Source of the DNA: an uncultured Pelagibacteraceae bacterium
Lineage (GTDB): Bacteria > Pseudomonadota > Alphaproteobacteria > Pelagibacterales > Pelagibacteraceae
Direction: 5' to 3'
NCBI GenBank assembly: GCA_902532225.1
Contig: CACAHI010000010.1
Coordinates: 1 to 32,414 of the forward strand
Length of the DNA: 32,414 nucleotides
Of the stretch, positions 24,720-32,414 are shown piece by piece. Below the pieces are notes generated by a model that ran no database searches, was not told where the DNA came from, and saw nothing but the letters and a program-made list of their open reading frames with translations. A program made the position numbers and the translations under genes. Positions within the stretch are counted from its first letter, which is position 1. Each line of letters opens with the position of its first letter.

Positions 24720-27584
24720 TTAAGCTGCATCTTCTTTAAATTCATCCATACTTGGACAAGTACAAAAAAGATTTTTGTCACCATATACATTGTCTACTCT
24801 AGCAACAGGTGGCCAAAATTTATTAGATTTTAAAAACTCAGAAGGATAAGCTGCTTCTTCTCTAGTGTATTTATGCATCCATTCATTTGAGGCTAATTCT
24901 AGATCAGTATGTGGTGCATTCTTTATAGGATTATCAACTTTATCAAACTTTCCTGATTTTATGTTGTCAATTTCAGACTTAATCTTTATTAAAGTATCAC
25001 AAAATCTATCTAGTTCTTTTAAACTTTCACTTTCAGTTGGTTCTATCATCATAGTGCCGGGAACTGGCCAAGACATTGTGGGAGCATGAAATCCAAAATC
25101 AATTAATCTTTTTGCAATATCTTCTTCTGTAATTCCAGTTTCGCTCTTAATCGTTCTAATATCTATAATACATTCATGGGCTACATTGCCTTTGCTTCCT
25201 TTGTATAAAATTGGGAAATGATTTTTTAATCTATGTGCAATATAATTTGCATTTAATATTGCAATCTGTGTTGCTAATTTTAATCCTTCAGATCCCATCA
25301 TTTTTATATACATCCAAGATATTGACAAAATACTTGAACTTCCCCATGGTGCAGCAGAAACTGGGCCTATACCTGTAGCTGGCCCACAATCTTCAACAAC
25401 TGGATGTTTAGGTAGGTAAATTTCTAAATGTTTTTTACATGCAATTGGTCCCATACCTGGTCCGCCTCCTCCATGCGGTATACAGAATGTTTTGTGTAAA
25501 TTGATGTGACAAACATCTGGCCCAAAATTTCCAGGTTTTGCTATTCCAACAAGTGCGTTTAAATTTGCACCATCCATATATACTTGTCCACCATGTTTAT
25601 GGATCAATTCACAAATATCTGATATTTTTTCTTCAAATACTCCATGTGTAGATGGATAAGTTACCATAAGAGCGCCAAGATTTTCTGAATGAAGCTCTGA
25701 TTTCTTTTTTAAATCTTCAAAATCAACATTGCCATCCTTATCGCAATTAACTACAACAACTTTCATTCCAACCATTTGAGCGCTAGCTGGATTTGTACCA
25801 TGAGCGGAGCTTGGGATTAAACAAACATTTCTATTTTTTTCACCTCTTTCAATATGATATTTTCTTATAACCATTAAGCCTGCATATTCTCCTTGAGCAC
25901 CAGCATTTGGTTGTAATGAAACACCTGAAAAACCTGTAATAGATCTTAACCAATTTTTTAAATCTGTAAAAAGTGTTCTAAAACCATCCATTTGTTCAAT
26001 TGGTACAAAAGGATGTGGTTCTGAAAATTCTCTCCAAGATATAGGTATCATCTCTGCAACTGCATTTAATTTCATTGTACATGATCCCAAAGCAATCATT
26101 GAACGGTTGAGCGCAATATCCTTGTCCTCTAGTCTTTTTAAGTACCTAAGCATTTCAGTTTCGGAGTGATAGCTATTGAAAACTGTGTGCTCTAAATACT
26201 TTGATGTTCTTAAAAGATTCTTAGGCAAGTTTGGTAAGCTTTCAGTTGGATTATCTTTTATTGATTCAGCACAATTAAATATTTTTAATAGCTGGTTAGC
26301 CCTATAAACATTTTTCTTCTCATCAAAAGAAACTGCTAACATTTCTGAATTAACTTTTCTAATATTCACTTTTTGATCTAAGGCATTTTTAAATATTTTT
26401 TCTGTTTTATCTTTTGTTTTAATTACAACTGTATCAAAAAAATTGTTGGAATATATTTCGTAACCAGATTTTTTTATCTTATCGGCAAAATTATTTGCTA
26501 ATTGAGAAACTCTTTCTGAAATTTTTTTTATACCGTTAGGCCCATGATAAATAGCATAAGCTGCTGAAACAATTGCCAATAAAGCTTGAGCAGTACAAAT
26601 ATTACTAGTGGCCTTGTCTCTTCTTATGTGTTGTTCCCTTGTTTGAAGGGCAAGTCTATAAGCCTTGTTGCCATGTCTATCAACTGAGACTCCTATAATT
26701 CTACCCGGCATTGATCTTTTAAACTCATCTTTGGTAGCAAAAAATGCAGCATGTGGTCCTCCATAACCCATAGGGATTCCAAATCGTTGTGAATTTCCCA
26801 CTGCTATATCTGCTCCTAGCTCTGCAGGAGTTTTTAACTTTGCTAAAGCAAGCAGATCACACGCTAATACTGCTTTTCCATTTTTTTTCTTAATTTTACT
26901 TATACTTTCACTTGGATCTTTTATATCTCCTAGTGTTCCAGGGTATTGAAGAATACCGCAAATTATATCTTCTGAAATCTTATCTATATCAGTGTCTTTC
27001 CCAATTATCACTTTTAAGCCCATTGGTTCTGCTCTTGTTTTAATTACATCAATGGTTTGAGGATGACAGTCATTTGAAACAAAAACTATTTTGCTATCTT
27101 TTTTATTTAACCTATGGCTTAAACCCATCGCTTCAGCAGCAGCGGTACCTTCATCGAGTAATGAAGCATTAGCGATATCCATTCCCGTAAAATCAATAAT
27201 CATTTGTTGAAAGTTTAAAAGCATTTCTAATCTTCCCTGTGCAACTTCAGCCTGATAAGGAGTATAGGAAGTATACCATCCTGGATTTTCTAAAATATTT
27301 CTTACAATTACGTTTGGTGTATAAGTGCCATAGTAACCCATTCCGATAAAATTGGAATAAATTTGATTTTTTTTAGAAATTGCTTTTAATTTTCTTAGAG
27401 CTTCATATTCTGAGTTGGGTTCACCTATACTAAGTACATCTTTTAATAAAATTTTTTCTGGTACAGTATTATCTATTAATTCGCTTAAAGATTTATATCC
27501 AAGTTGGCTTAGCATTTTTTGCTCATCTTTTTTCTTAGGTCCTATGTGTCTCCTAATAAAATCTTTTTGAGAATTATGTAACAT
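24720..27584 (-). CDS. gcvP: Glycine dehydrogenase, P-protein, single chain
   Basis: The PLP-dependent decarboxylase of the glycine cleavage system; it releases CO2 from glycine and passes the aminomethyl group to the lipoyl arm of GcvH. At 954 residues it is the one-chain form, with both halves recognisable. The PLP lysine is Lys698 in NLHKTFCIPHGGGGPG. The N-terminus '[16 protein letters not shown]' and the segment GCTMKLNA-like 'LGSCTMKLNAVAEM' are typical. The start overlaps the gcvH stop by 1 bp (TAATG). There is no sign of the split gcvPA/gcvPB form. Confidence 0.98.
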   Translation of the reverse strand: MLHNSQKDFIRRHIGPKKKDEQKMLSQLGYKSLSELIDNTVPEKILLKDVLSIGEPNSEYEALRKLKAISKKNQIYSNFIGMGYYGTYTPNVIVRNILENPGWYTSYTPYQAEVAQGRLEMLLNFQQMIIDFTGMDIANASLLDEGTAAAEAMGLSHRLNKKDSKIVFVSNDCHPQTIDVIKTRAEPMGLKVIIGKDTDIDKISEDIICGILQYPGTLGDIKDPSESISKIKKKNGKAVLACDLLALAKLKTPAELGADIAVGNSQRFGIPMGYGGPHAAFFATKDEFKRSMPGRIIGVSVDRHGNKAYRLALQTREQHIRRDKATSNICTAQALLAIVSAAYAIYHGPNGIKKISERVSQLANNFADKIKKSGYEIYSNNFFDTVVIKTKDKTEKIFKNALDQKVNIRKVNSEMLAVSFDEKKNVYRANQLLKIFNCAESIKDNPTESLPNLPKNLLRTSKYLEHTVFNSYHSETEMLRYLKRLEDKDIALNRSMIALGSCTMKLNAVAEMIPISWREFSEPHPFVPIEQMDGFRTLFTDLKNWLRSITGFSGVSLQPNAGAQGEYAGLMVIRKYHIERGEKNRNVCLIPSSAHGTNPASAQMVGMKVVVVNCDKDGNVDFEDLKKKSELHSENLGALMVTYPSTHGVFEEKISDICELIHKHGGQVYMDGANLNALVGIAKPGNFGPDVCHINLHKTFCIPHGGGGPGMGPIACKKHLEIYLPKHPVVEDCGPATGIGPVSAAPWGSSSILSISWMYIKMMGSEGLKLATQIAILNANYIAHRLKNHFPILYKGSKGNVAHECIIDIRTIKSETGITEEDIAKRLIDFGFHAPTMSWPVPGTMMIEPTESESLKELDRFCDTLIKIKSEIDNIKSGKFDKVDNPIKNAPHTDLELASNEWMHKYTREEAAYPSEFLKSNKFWPPVARVDNVYGDKNLFCTCPSMDEFKEDAA

Positions 27585-27964
27585 TAGCTACTACTTTCCT
27601 TTGCAAATTTTTCATATTCTTCTCTACTCATTAAAGTATCAATTTCAGATTTATCTTTAATTTTTAATTTAAAAAACCATGCTGAACCTTCCGGATCTAA
27701 ATTAATTTTTGAAGGATCATCCACAATGGATTGATTAATATCCACTACTTCACCACTTATTGGTGTATATACATCGCTTGCTGCTTTTGTGGACTCTACA
27801 ACACCAGCTGTTTTATCTTTTTCAACATTTGATCCTTTATCTGGAAGCTCTGTAAAAACAATATCTCCTAATTGCTCTGTAGCATGTTTGGTAATACCAA
27901 TCGTAGCTATATCATCAGCGACTGTAATCCATTCATGTTCCTTTGAAAATTTAACTTCTGACAT
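27584..27964 (-). CDS. gcvH: Glycine cleavage system H protein
   Basis: The lipoyl carrier of the glycine cleavage system, 126 residues. The lipoyl-lysine is Lys60 in [14 protein letters not shown], and HEWITV near the start and [10 protein letters not shown] are typical. I start at ATG 27964 rather than TTG 27967 because a good AGGAG lies 6 bp before this ATG. Its first 14 bp overlap the end of gcvT, so ribosome handover from gcvT is likely in addition to that Shine-Dalgarno site. Confidence 0.97.
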   Translation of the reverse strand: MSEVKFSKEHEWITVADDIATIGITKHATEQLGDIVFTELPDKGSNVEKDKTAGVVESTKAASDVYTPISGEVVDINQSIVDDPSKINLDPEGSAWFFKLKIKDKSEIDTLMSREEYEKFAKESSS

Positions 27965-29063
27965 CAACTTCTCCTTTCACATATTTTTTTTTATAGAATG
28001 GTAAATCACATATACTCGCAAGTATTTTTTTTCCTCTAACTTCTAAAAATACCTTTGTATTTGATTTTGAAAATAAATTTGGAACATAGCCCATTGCTAT
28101 AGGACCCTTAACACTTGGTCCAAATGTTCCGCTAGTTATTTTTCCTATTTGATTATTTTTTTCATCAAATATTTTTGTAGATTCTCTAGCTATAACTCTG
28201 CTATCTGGTTTAATTCCTACCCTTATTTTTTTTACACCTTCATGAAATTGTCTTTTTATTTCTTTAGCTCCGGTAAATTCATCATTAATTCTATTTTTAG
28301 AAATTGCCCATTTCAAATTTGCTTCAATTGGACTAGTTTCTTCATTAATATCATGACCATATAGGCAAAGTCCTGCTTCAAGTCTTAATGTGTCACGAGC
28401 ACCTAACCCAATTAGGTTTGAACCAAGCTCAATCATCATTTCCACTAACTTATTTACTGAGTTATTTTTTATTGATATTTCAAAGCCATCCTCTCCTGTA
28501 TATCCTGATCTAGTTATATAAATATCTTCCGAGTTAAAGCTAAATTTATTTCCATTCATAAATTTTATTTTTTTAACACCTGGAATTATTTTTTCTAAAA
28601 TATCTTTTGACTCAGGCCCTTGAATTGCAACTAAAGACAAATCATCTTTTAAGATTAATTCAAATTTATTATCCAGTTTGGATTTTATAATTAACAAATC
28701 ATTTTTTTTACATGCGGCATTCAGTATAATCATGTAACCATCTTCTATTTTTGTTATAATCAAATCATCATAAATCCCACCATTTTCTTTCATTAAAAAA
28801 GAATATTTGCTTTGATTAATAGATAGTTTTTTAAGATCAGTTGGTAAAATTTTTTGTAAATTTTCAGTTAGATCATCTTTACCTGTAACAAATAGTTGTC
28901 CCATATGAGAAACATCAAAAATTCCTGATTTGTTCCTTGTCAAATTATGCTCTGCAATAATTCCATCTTTATATTGAATTGGCATTTCATAACCAGCAAA
29001 GTTAACAAACTTTGCGCCATGTTTTTTATGAAGATTAAATAGTGTTGTTTTTTTTACATTCAT
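27951..29063 (-). CDS. gcvT: Glycine cleavage system T protein (aminomethyltransferase)
   Basis: Transfers the methylene carbon from the aminomethyl-lipoyl arm to tetrahydrofolate and frees ammonia. The 370-residue length is typical. Seen are [10 protein letters not shown] near residue 22, the IFDVSHMGQ segment (48-56), the catalytic aspartate region GGIYDDLI (95-102) and the folate-site pattern [12 protein letters not shown] in the middle. The start codon directly abuts the second aptamer of the glycine riboswitch and is part of its extended P1 helix, so gcvT translation should respond to RNA folding. gcvH overlaps its 3' end by 14 bp. Confidence 0.98.
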   Translation of the reverse strand: MNVKKTTLFNLHKKHGAKFVNFAGYEMPIQYKDGIIAEHNLTRNKSGIFDVSHMGQLFVTGKDDLTENLQKILPTDLKKLSINQSKYSFLMKENGGIYDDLIITKIEDGYMIILNAACKKNDLLIIKSKLDNKFELILKDDLSLVAIQGPESKDILEKIIPGVKKIKFMNGNKFSFNSEDIYITRSGYTGEDGFEISIKNNSVNKLVEMMIELGSNLIGLGARDTLRLEAGLCLYGHDINEETSPIEANLKWAISKNRINDEFTGAKEIKRQFHEGVKKIRVGIKPDSRVIARESTKIFDEKNNQIGKITSGTFGPSVKGPIAMGYVPNLFSKSNTKVFLEVRGKKILASICDLPFYKKKYVKGEVDVRS

Positions 29064-29145
29064 ATTAACTCTCGACCCCCTCTGTCTATGTGCCTGAGAG
29101 ATTTGCTCCTTCGGCGAGAATAATTCTCTTTCCAGAGTTAATATG
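29061..29145 (-). repeat. 12-bp perfect inverted repeat that includes the gcvT start codon
   Basis: Plus-strand 29061-29072 (CATATTAACTCT) is exactly complementary to 29134-29145 (AGAGTTAATATG). In the RNA this is the P1 helix of the second glycine aptamer, lengthened by about eight base pairs so that GAGAG, the likely ribosome-binding site, and the whole AUG lie in the helix. The next pair outward (29060 with 29146) is a mismatch. Confidence 0.9.
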
Positions 29146-29220
29146 TACGGTCCTTTTGCCTGAGAGTTTCCGGGGTGGTTGCTCCTTCGGCGCTATTATA
29201 AAATAGTCTCTCCCGTGGGG
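29061..29220 (-). ncRNA. Tandem glycine riboswitch of the gcvTHP operon
   Basis: Two glycine aptamers in a row on the minus strand. Aptamer 1 (about 29220 to 29146) has GGGAGAG, the core GCGCCGAAGGAGCAA, ACTCTCAGGCAAAAGGACCG, and a P1 formed by ACGG with CCGT. Aptamer 2 (about 29145 to 29064) has GGAAAGAG, CTCGCCGAAGGAGCAAAT, CTCTCAGGCACATAGACAG, and closes with a long P1. The two GCCGAAGGAGCAA cores and the CTCTCAGGC strands are the family hallmarks. It is followed at once by gcvT. Such elements are known in SAR11 ahead of gcvT and malate synthase. Because P1 of aptamer 2 contains the gcvT start codon, control is probably at translation initiation. Confidence 0.96.
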
Positions 29221-29228
29221 TTTAACAT

Positions 29229-29234
29229 ATCATA
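29229..29234 (-). promoter_or_regulatory. Possible -10 box of the gcv operon
   Basis: The minus strand reads TATGAT here, which would start transcription near 29221, exactly at the 5' edge of the riboswitch. No good -35 hexamer is seen; the upstream DNA is an A-tract, which may act as an UP element. The position fits well; the sequence match alone is weak. Confidence 0.4.
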
Positions 29235-29259
29235 TAAAACAATGTTTTTAATTTTTTTT

Positions 29260-30117
29260 TTAATCAACTAAAAGTGTGTAAAATTGTAGAAATACAGCAA
29301 AAATAATTATTATACCTCCAAAAATTACTGAAAGTGGTGGATTTTCATTGATAAATAACCAAGCCCAGAAAGGACCTAAAACGGCTTCAGTAAGCATTAT
29401 TATTCCTACCATTGCTGATAATGTTTTTTTTGCTCCAATTGTTATAAATATAAACCCTAAACCAATTTGAAAAGATCCTGCTAGAAAAGCTAAAACAAGA
29501 TCATTTAATGAAATAGTTATTTTGTTAGAAACAATATAACCAATTAACATTGCTACCAAACCCGCGGTAAGTTGCAAAGGAACCATATCTACATCTGGGT
29601 ATTTTCTTACTATTAAGATTAGAAAAGCAAAAGTAATTGGCATTATGAAGGCAACTATATTTCCTGACATTTGCCCTGGTGATAAATTATTACCCAACAT
29701 AACAATTAGTCCTGACACAGCTAAAATTATTGAAGCTAATGTAATTTTAGATATTTTTTCTTTTAAAAAAAAATAACCAAAAATTGCTAAAAAAATTGTT
29801 TGAGTCTGTATAATAAAATTTGTATTAGCAACAGTAGTTTTATACATGGCAAAAACATAACTACTGAAACCTATTCCAAGAATTATACCTCCTATTAGTC
29901 CAGGAAATCCTGATTTATAAACAGCCTTAAATATATCTTTTTTATAAACAAAAATTAGAAACAAAAATACAACTATTACAAAAAAAAATTGTCTCCAAAA
30001 TAAAATTTGCCAAAGAGTTGCGCCTTCAAATGATTTGACTATTAATCCACCAAAACTTAAAAAACAAGCACCAAGAAAGACTAAAAAAGGTCCAGGGATT
30101 TTTTGTATAAAATTCAT
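29260..30117 (-). CDS. EamA/DMT-family transporter
   Basis: A 285-residue permease with about ten predicted transmembrane helices in two EamA repeats, with 'FLGACFLSFGGLIVKSFEGA' at about residues 15-34 and 'IIMLTEAVLGPFWAWLFINE' at about 238-257. The substrate is unknown. Its start overlaps the pxpC stop by 4 bp, so it is cotranscribed with pxpB-pxpC, which makes a role in moving oxoproline, glutamate or a related acid possible. It ends about 40 bp before the glycine riboswitch; read-through from this gene into the gcv leader cannot be excluded as no strong terminator is visible. Confidence 0.9.
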   Translation of the reverse strand: MNFIQKIPGPFLVFLGACFLSFGGLIVKSFEGATLWQILFWRQFFFVIVVFLFLIFVYKKDIFKAVYKSGFPGLIGGIILGIGFSSYVFAMYKTTVANTNFIIQTQTIFLAIFGYFFLKEKISKITLASIILAVSGLIVMLGNNLSPGQMSGNIVAFIMPITFAFLILIVRKYPDVDMVPLQLTAGLVAMLIGYIVSNKITISLNDLVLAFLAGSFQIGLGFIFITIGAKKTLSAMVGIIMLTEAVLGPFWAWLFINENPPLSVIFGGIIIIFAVFLQFYTLLVD

Positions 30118-31067
30118 GAAATTTGATTTAAAATATTCTGTGTTTCAAGATTATAAAATTTATATAATTTTTCTGCATCCGACAGACTTACCTCTTTAAA
30201 TTTTATTTTTGAACCAGGAACAATTTGAACTAGTTTATCATAGTCAGCACTTATAACTACACCAATTTTTGGATAACCACCAATAGTTCCATGATCTGAT
30301 AGCATTATGATTGGATTTCCATCTGCAGGGATTTGTATAGTGCCTTTTATTAATCCTTCAGATTTTATATTGGTATCTACTATATTTTTAATTTTGTTAC
30401 CTTCTAGTCTCATACCCATTCGGTCTGTTAACTTTGTTACATTAAATTCATTTCTAAAAAAAATATTTTTAGATTCTTTAGAAAAATAATTATAATTTGT
30501 TCCTCTAATAACTCTTATTTGTTCTATTTTTGTATTTATATAGTTTAATTTTTTAATTTGAGTTTTATTACTTAAATTTGAAAAAAAAATTTTGTCACCC
30601 TTTTTAATTTTTTCACCATCATTTGATCCGATTTTTGCTTTTGTATTAGTCGAACAGCTATTGCCAAATAATTTGACATCTATGTTTCCTGATATTGCCA
30701 AATATCCATATACCGATCTATTGGTAGATAATATATCTATTTCGTCACCGTTTTTTAAATTATATGTTTGATAAGAATTACCTTTTTCTAAAATAGAATT
30801 TTTTTTTCTTTTAATATTAAAGTTAACATCTCCTGTGATAGCAAAAATAGTTGATTCTCCATTAAATTTTAACATAGGTCCTTGATAAGCAAATTCTATA
30901 ACTGCGCTATTCATTTTATTATTAACTAATTTGTTTGAAATTAAATAATTTCTATTATCCATTGCTCCGCTAAAAGGAACTCCTATGTGATAAAGATTTT
31001 TTCTTCCAAAATCTTGATATGTTGTATTTATACCAGGTCTTATAACTTCAAAATTATTTTCTTTCAT
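30114..31067 (-). CDS. pxpC: 5-oxoprolinase subunit C (KipA/biotin-dependent carboxyltransferase family)
   Basis: Together with PxpA and PxpB it forms the ATP-dependent 5-oxoprolinase that opens 5-oxoproline to glutamate. I start at ATG 31067, giving 317 residues, because AAGGA lies just before it; an earlier ATG at 31085 has no such site. The family pattern is clear: 'FEVIRPGINTTYQDFGR' at the start, VPFSGAMD near residue 30, and 'MLSDHGTIGGYPKIGVVI' (about residues 255-272). It overlaps pxpB by 14 bp. Databases often label this family as allophanate hydrolase subunit 2 or KipA; the linked pxpA supports the oxoprolinase reading. Confidence 0.93.
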   Translation of the reverse strand: MKENNFEVIRPGINTTYQDFGRKNLYHIGVPFSGAMDNRNYLISNKLVNNKMNSAVIEFAYQGPMLKFNGESTIFAITGDVNFNIKRKKNSILEKGNSYQTYNLKNGDEIDILSTNRSVYGYLAISGNIDVKLFGNSCSTNTKAKIGSNDGEKIKKGDKIFFSNLSNKTQIKKLNYINTKIEQIRVIRGTNYNYFSKESKNIFFRNEFNVTKLTDRMGMRLEGNKIKNIVDTNIKSEGLIKGTIQIPADGNPIIMLSDHGTIGGYPKIGVVISADYDKLVQIVPGSKIKFKEVSLSDAEKLYKFYNLETQNILNQIS

Positions 31068-31734
31068 TCCATCCTTTGTATTCATCTATAGATATTTTGT
31101 AGAAATTAACCTTATCTCCTGGATTGATTAAAGCAGGATTTTTACTGTTTTCTTTATTAAAAATATTTACTGGTGTATTTCCAATTATGTTCCATCCTCC
31201 TGGACTTTCAAAAGTATAAATATTGCAAAATTGTTCGGTTATACCTATCGACCCTTTTGGAACTTTAACTCTAGGTGTTTCAAGTCTATTTAACCTAATT
31301 TCTTGATTAATGTCTCCTAGGAATGGCATTCCAGCTATAAATCCAGTCATATAACAAAAATAGTCTTTAGAAAAAAAATTTTCTAAGATTTTTTCAAAAG
31401 AAATTTTTAGCTTAGTTTCGAGTCTCTTTGAGTCAATACTATATTTCTCGTTACAGCATACTGGGATTTTAACATTTTTATTAATTTTATTATTTAATTT
31501 TTTTAATTCAAGATTTAAAATTTTTTTTTTAATTTTTTCAAAATTGGTTAAATTAAGATCAAACGAAATAATTAATTTATTATATGATGGTGATATATTT
31601 GTAATTTCTGAAAAATTTTTATCTCTTAAATTATTAAAAAAATTAATTACATTTAAATTAGTTGCTCTATTAACTTCCTGGCCAAAATCACAATATAATG
31701 CTGCGTCACCAAGATTTGTTATATTTTTAATCAT
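31054..31734 (-). CDS. pxpB: 5-oxoprolinase subunit B (KipI family)
   Basis: A 226-residue cytoplasmic protein of the KipI/allophanate hydrolase subunit 1 family, partner of PxpC. Seen are the early LGDAALYCDFG, the central GFIAGMPFLGDI (about residues 131-142), RLETPRVKVPKGSIGI (148-163) and FESPGGWNIIGNTPVNIF (174-191), which together form the family signature. The start lies 27 bp from the divergent pxpA start, so one short region must carry both promoters. Confidence 0.94.
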   Translation of the reverse strand: MIKNITNLGDAALYCDFGQEVNRATNLNVINFFNNLRDKNFSEITNISPSYNKLIISFDLNLTNFEKIKKKILNLELKKLNNKINKNVKIPVCCNEKYSIDSKRLETKLKISFEKILENFFSKDYFCYMTGFIAGMPFLGDINQEIRLNRLETPRVKVPKGSIGITEQFCNIYTFESPGGWNIIGNTPVNIFNKENSKNPALINPGDKVNFYKISIDEYKGWNERK

Positions 31735-31741
31735 GATGTGT

Positions 31742-31747
31742 TATACT
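31742..31747 (+). promoter_or_regulatory. Possible pxpA -10 box in the divergent gap
   Basis: TATACT lies in the 27-bp gap between pxpB and pxpA, 14 bp before the pxpA ATG. A possible -35 (TTGTTA, 31717-31722) gives a long 19-bp spacer and lies inside pxpB. Confidence 0.3.
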
Positions 31748-31761
31748 TTACTATTAATATT

Positions 31762-32414
31762 ATGGAAATTAATATCAATTGTGATTTAGGAGAAAAATCT
31801 AAGTTTCACTCTAATAAGCATGATCCAGATTTACTTAAAATAGTAAATTCAGCAAATATTGCCTGTGGTTATCACGCGGGTGACGAAATGACTATGAACC
31901 AAGTAATAAAAATTTCAAAAAATAATGGTGTAAGCATAGGTGCACATCCATCATTTAATGATCCTGAAAATTTTGGAAGAAAAAGAATTAATCTAAATAA
32001 TGCAGAGATTAAAAAATTAATAGTTGATCAATATGAGGTATTACAAAAAATCGCAGTATCTCACGGAGAGAAGGTAACTCATATAAAACCCCACGGAGCC
32101 CTTAACAATATGGCATGCGAAGATATAGAACTAGCAACAACAATTGCAGAAGCAATCAATGATATAAACAAAGATTTAATATATTTAGTACCAACTGGTT
32201 CAAAAATGGAAATAGCTGCAAAGAAACTAAAAATGAAAATAGCATGTGAAATTTTTGCTGATAGAAATTATGAAGATGATGGCAATTTAGTTTCGAGATC
32301 CAAGCCGAATGCATTAATTATAAACCCCGCAGAGGCACAAAAACATGTTCTAAGCATGATAAAAAATCAGTCTTTGAACTGCTTGTCTGGAAAAAAAATA
32401 CCTTGTGAAATTGA
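31762..32414 (+). CDS. pxpA: 5-oxoprolinase subunit A (LamB/YcsF family), 3' end outside the window
   Basis: The frame runs open from ATG 31762 to the window end; 217 residues are present of a usual 245 to 255, so only a short end is missing. The N-terminus ININCDLGEK, then NIACGYHAGD (about residues 32-41), SIGAHPSFND (58-67) and THIKPHGALNN (106-116) match PxpA, whose His and Asp residues in these motifs line the active site. It is divergent from pxpB-pxpC rather than in a pxpBCA operon, but the three genes together support a complete 5-oxoprolinase. Confidence 0.95.
   Translation, partial: MEININCDLGEKSKFHSNKHDPDLLKIVNSANIACGYHAGDEMTMNQVIKISKNNGVSIGAHPSFNDPENFGRKRINLNNAEIKKLIVDQYEVLQKIAVSHGEKVTHIKPHGALNNMACEDIELATTIAEAINDINKDLIYLVPTGSKMEIAAKKLKMKIACEIFADRNYEDDGNLVSRSKPNALIINPAEAQKHVLSMIKNQSLNCLSGKKIPCEI

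Noticed and set aside
29221..29259. A-rich tract and AAAACATTGTTTT hairpin as a terminator of the EamA gene
   Set aside because: The stem is five weak pairs and the A/T tract is on the wrong side for a minus-strand terminator; it more likely belongs to the gcv promoter region.
1..32414. Search by eye for tRNA, rRNA, CRISPR arrays, transposases and phage structural genes
   Set aside because: None was found; gaps are short and none contains a tRNA T-loop pattern or repeat-spacer structure.

Overview
The window looks like the chromosome of a streamlined marine alphaproteobacterium of the SAR11/Pelagibacterales type. The evidence is very AT-rich DNA, Lys/Asn/Ile/Phe-rich proteins, genes packed with 0-20 bp gaps or short overlaps, few Shine-Dalgarno sequences, and a tandem glycine riboswitch ahead of gcvT, an arrangement known in SAR11. 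This assignment is by pattern only; no rRNA or tRNA gene lies in the window. No insertion sequence, prophage, CRISPR array or plasmid element was seen.

Layout. (1) 1-6903, plus strand: a tight run of an MMPL/RND-type exporter (cut by the window edge), cvpA, purF, an HD-domain protein resembling PhnZ-type oxygenases, a DUF255 thioredoxin-like protein and an EamA transporter. (2) 6962-12992, plus strand: an MFS transporter, a coiled-coil protein in a loosely packed segment, typA, a DEAD-box (here DETD) RNA helicase with a very basic tail, and a 75-residue protein. The start of that small gene has a degenerate copy 3.5 kb upstream. (3) 12993-16297, minus strand: moeA, an EamA transporter and a glycine-amidinotransferase-like enzyme. 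(4) 16415-18567, plus strand: an IscU/SufU-like scaffold, an HPP membrane protein and NAD-dependent formate dehydrogenase. (5) 18642-20215, minus strand: tspO and a FOXRED1/sarcosine-oxidase-like flavoprotein, with a divergent SDR gene at 20239. (6) 21001-29220, minus strand: one unbroken run from the glycine riboswitch through gcvT, gcvH and gcvP into a four-gene lipid-modification set (FAD oxidoreductase, DUF1365, cyclopropane-synthase-like methyltransferase, DUF3833 lipoprotein). (7) 29260-32414: an EamA transporter and pxpC-pxpB on the minus strand, with divergent pxpA (cut by the window end).

Much of the window concerns glycine and one-carbon metabolism. The riboswitch senses glycine, GcvTHP splits it to CO2, NH3 and methylene-tetrahydrofolate, the amidinotransferase may consume it, the DAO-family flavoprotein may produce it from N-methylated amines, and formate dehydrogenase oxidises one-carbon units to CO2 with NADH yield. 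PxpABC recycles 5-oxoproline to glutamate.

The strongest observations are a 12-bp perfect helix that extends P1 of the second glycine aptamer and includes the whole gcvT start codon, and the lack of any gap longer than 6 bp between gcvTHP and the lipid genes. Others are the degenerate gene fragment at 9223-9258, the HD-domain oxygenase candidate and a palindromic site over the putative formate dehydrogenase promoter. I did not find a clearly new multi-gene system.
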